From Petrimonas sulfuriphila (GTDB lineage: Bacteria > Bacteroidota > Bacteroidia > Bacteroidales > Dysgonomonadaceae), in NCBI RefSeq assembly GCF_051201015.1, contig NZ_JBPEHI010000005.1: DNA of 64,000 nucleotides; one strand, written 5' to 3'. Positions 34,210 through 41,689 of the stretch are shown here, piece by piece. Made by a program: the position numbers and the translations under genes. Position 1 is the first letter of the stretch; each line of letters opens with the position of its first letter. The notes beneath the pieces were generated by a model. The model searched no databases and had not been told where the DNA came from. It saw only the letters and a program-made list of their open reading frames with translations.

Positions 34210-36381
34210 ATGAAATCGCAGATTCAATCCATCGGTGAGTTGCACTTGAATGGCACGATCAACAGCTATGCTCAGATATTCTTTTCTCAGGATAGATGGT
34301 ACGCCGTCATTTTACTGACGGTCAGTATGCTCGATTACCGGTTGGGATTGGGTGGGCTTACTGCGGTGGTCTTGACCAACCTGATGGCGCACCTGCTCGG
34401 TTTCTCGAAAGAAAAAATCAGAACCGGGCTATATGGTTTCAACGCTGTTTTTATCGGGATCAGTATGGTATATAAGTTTCACGTGAACCCGGCGCTGTTT
34501 GTGCTTTTCTTTTTTTCTGTTATTTTGGGATTTATGCTGACGATCTGGTTTGAAACCCTGTTATCCAAATACAAAGTTCCCATCCTCACTCTTCCGTTTG
34601 TATTCACGTTGTTTGTAGTTGACCTTTCATTTAAAACATTTACCCATATCCAGCCCATTCTCCCTTTCGACCGTTTTACAATTGTTCTGGCAGAACAGAT
34701 GAAAGTTCCCTGGTATAATGCCGTGCACTTTTTCGATAATACCGAAATTCCGCAGATGCTCTATTTTTACTTAAAGACGATGGCCTCAATTTTCTTTACC
34801 GACAGCATTTTAGTGGGGGTGATTGTTGTAATTGCGTTGCTGTTTCATTCGAGAATTAAATCGACGGTGGCTTTTCTGGGATTTTTCTTTGCTTTTGTGA
34901 CAAGCAAAATGATGGGAGTGGATATTCAGCAGCTGACCCAAAACCTGGCCGGGGTGAATTATATTTTCTGGGGAATGGCTATCGGCTGTTTCTTTATTAT
35001 CCCCAACGCGTACAGCTACTTGTTGGTTGTAGGGCTTACCCCGGTGCTTTTCCTTTTTTATACAGGTATCGAAAACCTTATTTTGAATATGGGGTTGTCT
35101 TCATATACCTTGTCGTTCAGTCTTTTGTCGATATTGCTGTTGTTCATTTTAAGGCAGCGAAGCCTGAACCGATTTTTTGTTTTCCCCTATATACAATATT
35201 ATAATCCTGAAAAGACGGTGTACAAGAATGTAAACTACATGCAACGTTTTGGACAGGAAACCTTGTTTAAGATGCAACTTCCATTTTTAGACAAGTGGAC
35301 GGTCAGTCAGGGATACGATGGAGCTATCACGCATTTGGGCGACTGGGGAAAAGCGCTTGACTTTGTGATTATGGATGAAGAGGGGAGTACTTGCTTCGGC
35401 AGGTGTGCGCAGAAAGAAGATTTCTACTGTTACAACAAACCGGTTCTTGCTCCTGCTGACGGTTATGTCTATACAATCAGCAACATTGCCCGAGACAATG
35501 AGATAAACCAGGTTGACACCCGGAAAAATTGGGGCAATACAATTATTATTAATCACCTAAACGGATTATATACACAGATAAGTCACCTGAAGAAAGACAG
35601 TTTCAAGGTTCGTACCGGCGACTTTGTAACGAAAGGAACCGTTGTCGCAGCATGTGGAAATTCGGGACGCTCTCCGGAACCGCATCTTCATTTTCAGGTA
35701 CAGCTGACGCCGGAAATAGGCGCGGCAACCCATCCGTATCCAATCGGGTATTTTTTCGAAAAAGCAAAGGAAAAACAGGTGCTCCGTATCGGTGAGGTTC
35801 CGCAGGAAAATGCAACCGCTTGGAATGTAGTGGCATCGGGTCTGTTGCTTGACGCATTTGAGGCTAAACCGGGAAAACTGCTACGTGTAAAATACAACGG
35901 CGAAGATTTTTTGTGGCCGGTAGCTACGGATGCTTATAACAAAACGTACATATATTGCCGGAAAACAAAATCGATGGCTTACCTGGAGAACGACGGCACA
36001 ATGTTCTATTTTACCGATTTTGAAGGGAAAAAATCGTCGCCGTTGTATCTTTTTTATCGGAGTTGCTTTAAACTCCTGCTTTCCTGTGAAAAAGAAATTC
36101 CTGTAAAGGACTTCGTTCCCCTGACGAAAGAGCACCCCACCGGAACAAGGTGGATCCAGGACCTGTTGGCTCCGTTTGTAATTTTTACTCGAATCAAGTA
36201 CCGGTCGGAATTGATAGAGGTGGACAACATGCATTTTCCCGAAAAAGTTGTTTACCTGACACAAACAAATACGGTATCGTTTCATTTTAAAAACCGCCGG
36301 AAAGAAACATCGGTGACGGTTTTAAAAAACAGCATTGAAATCCATTTCCAAAACGAAAAATTATGTATCGATTGGGCGTAA
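34210..36381 (+). CDS. Urea transporter-like membrane domain fused to M23 metallopeptidase
   Basis: This 723-residue protein joins two families. Residues about 1-310 are a urea-transporter-type channel with many membrane helices (GLGGLTAVVLTNLMAHLLGFSK, GLYGFNAVFIGI). Residues about 355-525 are an M23 peptidase: THLGDWGKALDF carries the His and Asp zinc ligands, and HLHFQ the last His. M23 enzymes cut peptidoglycan cross-links. About 200 further residues at the C-terminus are unrecognised. The peptidase would face the periplasm. Its neighbours are a decarboxylase upstream and an outer-membrane barrel gene overlapping by 19 bases. The channel could pass urea, an amide or the pathway product. 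Confidence 0.82.
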   Translation: MKSQIQSIGELHLNGTINSYAQIFFSQDRWYAVILLTVSMLDYRLGLGGLTAVVLTNLMAHLLGFSKEKIRTGLYGFNAVFIGISMVYKFHVNPALFVLFFFSVILGFMLTIWFETLLSKYKVPILTLPFVFTLFVVDLSFKTFTHIQPILPFDRFTIVLAEQMKVPWYNAVHFFDNTEIPQMLYFYLKTMASIFFTDSILVGVIVVIALLFHSRIKSTVAFLGFFFAFVTSKMMGVDIQQLTQNLAGVNYIFWGMAIGCFFIIPNAYSYLLVVGLTPVLFLFYTGIENLILNMGLSSYTLSFSLLSILLLFILRQRSLNRFFVFPYIQYYNPEKTVYKNVNYMQRFGQETLFKMQLPFLDKWTVSQGYDGAITHLGDWGKALDFVIMDEEGSTCFGRCAQKEDFYCYNKPVLAPADGYVYTISNIARDNEINQVDTRKNWGNTIIINHLNGLYTQISHLKKDSFKVRTGDFVTKGTVVAACGNSGRSPEPHLHFQVQLTPEIGAATHPYPIGYFFEKAKEKQVLRIGEVPQENATAWNVVASGLLLDAFEAKPGKLLRVKYNGEDFLWPVATDAYNKTYIYCRKTKSMAYLENDGTMFYFTDFEGKKSSPLYLFYRSCFKLLLSCEKEIPVKDFVPLTKEHPTGTRWIQDLLAPFVIFTRIKYRSELIEVDNMHFPEKVVYLTQTNTVSFHFKNRRKETSVTVLKNSIEIHFQNEKLCIDWA

Positions 36382-37676
36382 CGTTAATTATAGTCATGGT
36401 TGTGGCTTCGGTTGTTGCTCAGGACAGCCTGCGCAGAGAATTAGACAGCCTCACATATCAGCAATACCTCAACAAGGATTACAAAAACCTGATAGAAACG
36501 GGTAAGAAGGCCCGTGAGCAACATATTAATTTTTACTACCTCAATTACCGGACCGCCATTGCCTACTACGAACTGAAAAATTATGCGAAGGCAGCAGAAT
36601 TCTACAGAAAGACGCTCGCCGAAACCCCAGATGACCCGATTTTGCAGGAAAGTCTTTACTACTCCTATCTGTTAAGCGGACAGAAAGAAAACGCAGCTAT
36701 CGTTGCCAGATCACTTGCGCCGCACACGCAGGTAACCATAGGATACAAGCCTTCGGCCGTAGATTACATTTCATTATCGGGCGGATATATGACAAACGAC
36801 AATACACTGGATATACGCTCTGATTTTGCGGGAAACGATTCCGTCAATCAATATAGAGATATGATTTTCACGAGCTTGGGATTGGGCTTTAATCTTTCTT
36901 CCCGTTCCAGATTTAAACTCGGCTACCAAGTGTATAACACGAATTTCGAACAGTATACAGCCGCCGGGCTTGCTCAGACCGATAAACTCACTCAGCATCA
37001 ATTGGTTGGGGTATTGGAATTCTTTACGGAAAACAATGTTTTGTGGGGAGTTGCAGGGGGGTATTACTTCATTGAATTGTTTGATAGGACAGCCATTTAT
37101 ACTCTCGGAGGCGGAGGAAAGGGATTCGGGCCGGGAACCGGGAGAATCTTCACAACTTCAGGCGGAAAATCCGTTTCGGCATTTTCTGCACTAGTATTTC
37201 TGAACAAACGCTTTGCGTACACTTTACCCGAGATTGCTGCAACCTATTCCAATTTTGGGGGCGGGCACCAGTATCAGGTAAAGGGATCGCTTACTTATTA
37301 TCCGTTAGGTAATCTCAATTTTTACGGAACAACTGCTGCTGCAGTCATCCGCAACCAAGACGCCTGGACGGACACTCAACTTATATTCTCTCAGAGCCTC
37401 GGAGTAAAGTTAACCAAACAGTTGTGGCTCGACGGAAACATAAGCCTGGGAAATCACCGGAATTACGTTTCAGAACGCTCTTTTCTGGTGTATGACACGT
37501 ACGATCCCGTGAAGGCCATTGCCGGGCTTTCTCTTTCCTGCTTTTTCCGAGATGTCATGCTGTCTGCAGGATACCAGTGGCAACAAAGAGAGGGATATGC
37601 TTATTCTGCGATCAACTACTCTGCCTATAAATACAACAATCACCTTCTAAATATTGCATTCACATGGAACCTTTAA
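36363..37676 (+). CDS. Outer membrane beta-barrel protein with N-terminal TPR repeats
   Basis: This 437-residue protein has a signal peptide (about 1-19, ending VVAQ), a TPR-like helical region (about 30-120; YYLNYRTAIAYYELKNYAKAAEFYRKTL) and a C-terminal beta-barrel of alternating polar and aromatic strands (about 135-437) ending in a strand with NIAFTWNL. The arrangement resembles YaiO-type outer-membrane proteins. The start lies inside the previous gene, a 19-base overlap. It may form the outer-membrane pore of the cassette or anchor the peptidase. Confidence 0.78.
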   Translation: MYRLGVTLIIVMVVASVVAQDSLRRELDSLTYQQYLNKDYKNLIETGKKAREQHINFYYLNYRTAIAYYELKNYAKAAEFYRKTLAETPDDPILQESLYYSYLLSGQKENAAIVARSLAPHTQVTIGYKPSAVDYISLSGGYMTNDNTLDIRSDFAGNDSVNQYRDMIFTSLGLGFNLSSRSRFKLGYQVYNTNFEQYTAAGLAQTDKLTQHQLVGVLEFFTENNVLWGVAGGYYFIELFDRTAIYTLGGGGKGFGPGTGRIFTTSGGKSVSAFSALVFLNKRFAYTLPEIAATYSNFGGGHQYQVKGSLTYYPLGNLNFYGTTAAAVIRNQDAWTDTQLIFSQSLGVKLTKQLWLDGNISLGNHRNYVSERSFLVYDTYDPVKAIAGLSLSCFFRDVMLSAGYQWQQREGYAYSAINYSAYKYNNHLLNIAFTWNL

Positions 37677-38278
37677 ATAAAAAAAACGGATGGTTTATCC
37701 TTTTGTTGTTGTTCTCAGCAACAGTTTCAGCACAAGTGAATTCATCTCAGGTTTTTGCAGACAGTTATCGATACGAATCGTCGGGTGATTATCAGAATGC
37801 CATAGCCGAATTGAATGTCCTGAACGGATATGATTACCACAAATCATTGCGCCTCGGTTGGCTGTATTACCTGGCTAAGGATTACGAGAGCAGCAAAAAG
37901 TTTTATAATCAGGCTATCGGTTTAGCACCGCAGGCCGTTGAGGCCTTGTTGGGAATTTGTTATCCGCTGGAAGCACAAAAGAAAACAGATGAACTGGAAA
38001 CGGTTTATAAAAAAATACTGTCGCTGGATAAGACAAACTCAAAAGTGAATTATGCACTGGGAAATATCTATTACTACCGGAAAGATTTTATACAGGCCGA
38101 AAAATATTTTGACTTGGTGCAAACCATGTATCCTTTCGATTACTATTCAACACTGATGAGCGCCTGGACAAAATATTTTCTCAACAAAAAAAACGATGCC
38201 CAGCGTCTCTTCAATATTGTTCTTATCATCTCTCCAACCGACCAGTCGGCAAAAGAGGGGTTGAATCTTCTAAAATAG
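37664..38278 (+). CDS. Periplasmic TPR protein
   Basis: This 204-residue secreted protein has a signal peptide (about 8-24, ending TVSAQ) and at least four TPR-like repeats (GDYQNAIAELNVLNGYD; YESSKKFYNQAIGLAPQAVEALLG; TNSKVNYALGNIYYYRKDFIQAEKYFD; KNDAQRLFNIVLIISPTDQSAKEGL). It overlaps the barrel gene by 13 bases and closes the cassette. TPR proteins hold partners together, so it likely bridges the outer-membrane and inner-membrane parts. Confidence 0.8.
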   Translation: MEPLNKKNGWFILLLLFSATVSAQVNSSQVFADSYRYESSGDYQNAIAELNVLNGYDYHKSLRLGWLYYLAKDYESSKKFYNQAIGLAPQAVEALLGICYPLEAQKKTDELETVYKKILSLDKTNSKVNYALGNIYYYRKDFIQAEKYFDLVQTMYPFDYYSTLMSAWTKYFLNKKNDAQRLFNIVLIISPTDQSAKEGLNLLK

Positions 38279-38287
38279 CCGTTTCTT

Positions 38288-38965
38288 CTAGCCGTTTTGA
38301 CTAATCATTTTCAGTAGTCTCTTGTCGAGTATTTTCACGTTTCTTCCCGTCATCCCGATAAGACCATCGGCAGCGAATTCCGAAAGGACGCGGTTGATGC
38401 TTTCCCTGCCTGCGTCCACCCAGTTCCCGATATCCGACTGTGAAACCGGCAGGACAAATTCATCCGAATTAAAAATAGTTTCGGAAAAGTCGAGCAATAC
38501 GTCGGCAAGCTTGCCACGCGTTTGTTTTTGCGTGCGGTTGGCACATCGGCGGTAAGCCTCCAGCTCGCTTTTGGACAATTCCATGATGATGTAGGAAGAG
38601 AAATCCCTGTTTTCTTCCAGCACCCGTTTAAACACTTCAATGTCGATAAAACAAACCTCCGAGTCCAATACTGCCGTGACGCTGTACTGATTTATCTTGT
38701 CTCCCAGTGTGGTCGGCAAACCCAAATAGGTCGGCGCTTTTATCAGGCGGACAATTTGTTCGCGATAGGGCCCGGTGACGTGAATTTTTACCAGTCCTTT
38801 CCGGAGGAAGATAACGTTTGTGGAGAAAACACCCTGTTTGATGATGGAATCCCCTTTGCGGAATTTTACCACCGCGTGGTTATTCTCCAGCATCTCAAGC
38901 TGGCAGTTTTTTAAGGTGCTCGATGATTTCATCACACAGGCACAATCGATGCATTCGTTTTTCAT
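38288..38965 (-). CDS. FNR-like Crp/Fnr regulator with N-terminal cysteine cluster
   Basis: This regulator (225 residues) has four N-terminal cysteines, Cys5, Cys8, Cys10 and Cys21 (MKNECIDCACVMKSSS...NC), a pattern suited to an oxygen-sensitive iron-sulfur cluster as in FNR. A cyclic-nucleotide-binding-like beta-roll (about 25-130) and a winged helix (about 145-215; LPVSQSDIGNWVDAGRESINRVLSEF) follow. The start at 38965 is chosen because the -7 box is at 38970-38977; an upstream ATG at 39022 precedes the operator. It is divergent from the DsrE-TusA-Qmo genes and most likely activates them without oxygen. Confidence 0.85.
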   Translation of the reverse strand: MKNECIDCACVMKSSSTLKNCQLEMLENNHAVVKFRKGDSIIKQGVFSTNVIFLRKGLVKIHVTGPYREQIVRLIKAPTYLGLPTTLGDKINQYSVTAVLDSEVCFIDIEVFKRVLEENRDFSSYIIMELSKSELEAYRRCANRTQKQTRGKLADVLLDFSETIFNSDEFVLPVSQSDIGNWVDAGRESINRVLSEFAADGLIGMTGRNVKILDKRLLKMISQNG

Positions 38966-38969
38966 ACCG

Positions 38970-39001
38970 CAAAAATAGATAAAAATGTGACATATATCAC
39001 A
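38970..39001. promoter_or_regulatory. Crp/Fnr-type operator between the FNR-like gene and the dsrE-qmo operon
   Basis: TGTGACATATATCACA (38986-39001) is TGTGA-N6-TCACA, the classical Crp-family palindrome with both half-sites perfect. On the minus strand a -7 box TATTTTTG follows at 38970-38977, very close to the regulator's ATG. The plus-strand operon starts at 39098; a weaker -7-like TTAATTTG lies near 39055-39062. Confidence 0.65.
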
Positions 39002-39097
39002 AAATATTGTAAGAATGTTCACCCCGAAAAAACAAATAATTAAAGAAATATATCCTTAATTTGCCTCCGGTTAATTCACTCAAAAACATCTTTTTAA

Positions 39098-39664
39098 ATG
39101 GAAAGTATTAATGCCCTGACCCTGGAGAAGCTCCAGGCGGAACTGGAAAGCCTGAAGGCAAAAATTGGCAGGCTCGAAGATTCCCGTAAAGACCAGTTAT
39201 CTATTGCCATCGTATCGGGGGATATGGATAAGATTCTGGCAGCCATGATTATTTCCCTGGCTGCAGCAGCCATGGATACACAAGTGAAACTTTTCTTCTC
39301 CTTTTGGGCGTTGTCTGCGTTGCGTGATCCCCGAAAAAAGGCAAAAGGAAAAGACCTAATCTCGAAAATGTTTGGGATGATGCTTCCCAACGGACGGAAC
39401 AAACTGAAGCTATCGAACATGAACATGTGCGGTATGGGGCCAGTGATGATTAAAAGACTGATGAAGAAACAAAACGTGATGCCTCTTGATGCGATGTTTG
39501 CAGAAGCTGCCGAGCTGGGTGTGGAAATTACGGTTTGTGAAATGTCGATGAACCTGATGGGTTTCAAGAAAGAGGAAATGATCGATTATCCCCATCTTCG
39601 TTATGCCGGAGCCACCACATTTGTCGCCGATGCCGGAGAAAGCAGTATGCAATGGTTTATTTAA
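39098..39664 (+). CDS. DsrE/F-like sulfur-transfer family protein
   Basis: This 188-residue protein has a coiled-coil N-terminus (1-30; LEKLQAELESLKAKIGRLED) and a DsrE/DsrF/DrsH-like domain (about 34-188; IAIVSGDMDKILAAMIISLAAAAM). A conserved cysteine lies in ITVCEMSMNLMG, the likely persulfide carrier, and another in NMNMCGMG. Proteins of this type work with TusA to pass sulfur between enzymes. It is the first gene of an operon with TusA and an Hdr/Qmo-like complex. Confidence 0.88.
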   Translation: MESINALTLEKLQAELESLKAKIGRLEDSRKDQLSIAIVSGDMDKILAAMIISLAAAAMDTQVKLFFSFWALSALRDPRKKAKGKDLISKMFGMMLPNGRNKLKLSNMNMCGMGPVMIKRLMKKQNVMPLDAMFAEAAELGVEITVCEMSMNLMGFKKEEMIDYPHLRYAGATTFVADAGESSMQWFI

Positions 39665-39713
39665 GCGAAGAATAAAAACGACACATATATATAATTAGTA
39701 AACATTTACAACT

Positions 39714-39965
39714 ATGACAACAGAAGAATTAAGAACATTGACAGTAGCAAAATCGGTAGACGCACGGGGTACAGCTTGTCCAGGCCCGTTACTGGAAGCT
39801 AAAAAGGCCATAGGTACCCTCCATTCAAACGATGTGATGGAAATTCTTTCGGCAGACGAGGGAACCAAGGTGGATATTCCGAAATGGTGCGGTAAGCAAG
39901 GTCATGAGTACCTGGGTGCGGTGGAAGAAAACGGATACTTCAAAGTATACATGAAGAAAAAATAA
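39714..39965 (+). CDS. tusA: TusA/SirA family sulfur carrier protein
   Basis: This 83-residue protein has the family's CPxP motif (ACPGP, with persulfide Cys22), the domain start SVDARGTACPGPLLEAKKAI and the end LGAVEENGYFKVYMKK. It carries a sulfane sulfur atom as a persulfide. A second cysteine is in PKWCGKQGH. Here the genes beside it point to energy-related sulfur transfer to an Hdr/Qmo-like complex, rather than tRNA thiolation, for which TusBCDE partners would be expected. Confidence 0.93.
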   Translation: MTTEELRTLTVAKSVDARGTACPGPLLEAKKAIGTLHSNDVMEILSADEGTKVDIPKWCGKQGHEYLGAVEENGYFKVYMKKK

Positions 39966-39979
39966 ACTTTTGCTTCGAA

Positions 39980-40375
39980 ATGAAGAAGAACGCCCGGATA
40001 TTGGTTTTTTCTACGGAGAAAATATCCGATCCCGCCATTGATATGGCGGGATTGCTCAAGTTGCATTACCCTCCAACGGTTTATACCATTACCGTTCCTT
40101 GTTCGAGCGGAATAAAACCGAGCTGGATCTTGCATGCCTATGAAAAAGGTTTCGACGGCGTGTTTATTGCTGCCGATGGGAGCGATTGTGTCTTTGGAGA
40201 GACCTGTACCGAGAAAACCGGAAACGTGGTTTCGGTCACACACGACAAAATGAAAGAATCGGGCATCGATCCGGCACGCTTGCGCATGGCAGCCATCTGT
40301 TCGGTATGCAGCGAGTCTTTCGTGAAGCAAATACGCAGCTTCAACGACTATCTGATTAAAACATTACACGCATAG
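39980..40375 (+). CDS. MvhD/FlpD-like iron-sulfur electron transfer protein
   Basis: This 131-residue protein resembles the MvhD-type hydrogenase iron-sulfur subunit, which passes electrons between a hydrogenase or formate dehydrogenase and HdrA. Aligned features are VPCSSGIKPSWILHAYEKGFDGVFIA, GSDCVFGE and the SGIDPARLRMA segment; cysteines occur in all three and in AICSVCSE. In QmoB of sulfate reducers this domain is fused to the C-terminus; here it is a separate gene seven bases before the QmoA-like gene. Confidence 0.82.
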   Translation: MKKNARILVFSTEKISDPAIDMAGLLKLHYPPTVYTITVPCSSGIKPSWILHAYEKGFDGVFIAADGSDCVFGETCTEKTGNVVSVTHDKMKESGIDPARLRMAAICSVCSESFVKQIRSFNDYLIKTLHA

Positions 40376-40381
40376 ATTTCG

Positions 40382-41689
40382 ATGAACGAAGAAAGAAAAA
40401 TGCTCCATTACGACGCGTTGGTTGTGGGAGGCGGGATTGCCGGAGGAGAAGCGGCGCTTAACCTGGCCAACACCGGTTATAAGGTGTTGCTTGTGGAGAA
40501 AGACCGTTCGCTAGGAGGAAAAATGATCCTCCTGAGCAAGGTTTTTCCCACACTGGACTGTTCGGCCTGCATCACTACACCCAAAGTGTCGGAAATTGCC
40601 CGGCATAAAAACATTACCATTTTCACGGAGAGTGAAGTGACTGCTATTGTCAAAAAATCAGAAAACGATTTTACGGCTCAGGTAACGAAAAAACCGCGCT
40701 ATGTGCGTGTGGAGGATTGCACGGCTTGCCAGTTGTGCGAAAAAGCCTGTCCGGTGAGTGTGCGCGATGAGTATCAATCGGGGTTGATTGGCCGAAAGGC
40801 GGCGTTTATTCCTTTTAGCATCGCCAACCCCAAAGCTGCAGCAATCGATATTGAGAATTGTACGCTCTGCGGTGCATGTGAGAAAGTTTGTCCTACGCAT
40901 TGCATCGATTTCACGATGGAGACCGAATATTATGAACTGCATGTCAGAACGGTTGTTCTGGCCACCGGCTTCAATCTGTTCGATCCGCTTCAGATACCGC
41001 GATACGGCTACGGGCAACACAAAAACGTGATTACGTCCATGCAAATGGAGCGCGAGATTGCGCCTACACGTCCGTACAATACGATTTTACGTCCTGGTGA
41101 CGGAAAAGTCCCCGATAGGATTGCTTACGTGCTCTGTACCGGTTCGCGCGATGCTACCGTTGGAAATCCCATCTGTTCGCAGATCTGTTGCATGTATTCC
41201 ATCAAGCAGGCCCAGTTGTTGATGGGTGCGTTGCCGATGGCAGACGTGACGATTTACTACATCAATATCCGCTCATTCGGAAAAGGATTTGAAGAGTTTT
41301 ACCAGCAGGCCAAGGGTATGGGTGTAAACTTTGTGAAAGGCAAGATCGGGAAAATAACCGAAAAAGAAAACGGCAACCTTATCCTTCGTTATGAGGACAT
41401 CAACGAGGGGGTGGTGAAGGAGGCCGAACACGATATGGTGGTGCTTTCTGTCGGGGTGAAGTCCAATCCTACGGTCGGAAAAATGTTCGGTCGTGGCGAA
41501 CTGAAATTAGACCCGTTCCATTTTGTAGCGCAGGACGATTTATTGGGAAGTCCTTCCAAAACCAGTATTGACGGTGTTTTTGTTGCCGGAACAGCTTCCG
41601 CACCCATGGATATTCCCGATTCCATTCTTTCGGCAGGCTCGGCATCGTCCGAGGCTATCAGTTATTTAATTCAACACCAGGAACCATGA
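40382..41689 (+). CDS. QmoA/HdrA-like FAD and iron-sulfur oxidoreductase
   Basis: This 435-residue protein has an N-terminal FAD-binding motif VVGGGIAGGEAALNLANTG and a pair of [4Fe-4S] motifs, CTACQLCEKACP and CTLCGACEKVCP (about residues 115-175), followed by an oxidoreductase domain with YVLCTGSRD and ending VAGTASAPMDIPDSILSAGSA. The cysteines in LDCSACITTPKV match HdrA-type proteins. It should be the flavin centre of a quinone-interacting or heterodisulfide-reductase-like complex. It overlaps the next gene by ATGA. Confidence 0.9.
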   Translation: MNEERKMLHYDALVVGGGIAGGEAALNLANTGYKVLLVEKDRSLGGKMILLSKVFPTLDCSACITTPKVSEIARHKNITIFTESEVTAIVKKSENDFTAQVTKKPRYVRVEDCTACQLCEKACPVSVRDEYQSGLIGRKAAFIPFSIANPKAAAIDIENCTLCGACEKVCPTHCIDFTMETEYYELHVRTVVLATGFNLFDPLQIPRYGYGQHKNVITSMQMEREIAPTRPYNTILRPGDGKVPDRIAYVLCTGSRDATVGNPICSQICCMYSIKQAQLLMGALPMADVTIYYINIRSFGKGFEEFYQQAKGMGVNFVKGKIGKITEKENGNLILRYEDINEGVVKEAEHDMVVLSVGVKSNPTVGKMFGRGELKLDPFHFVAQDDLLGSPSKTSIDGVFVAGTASAPMDIPDSILSAGSASSEAISYLIQHQEP

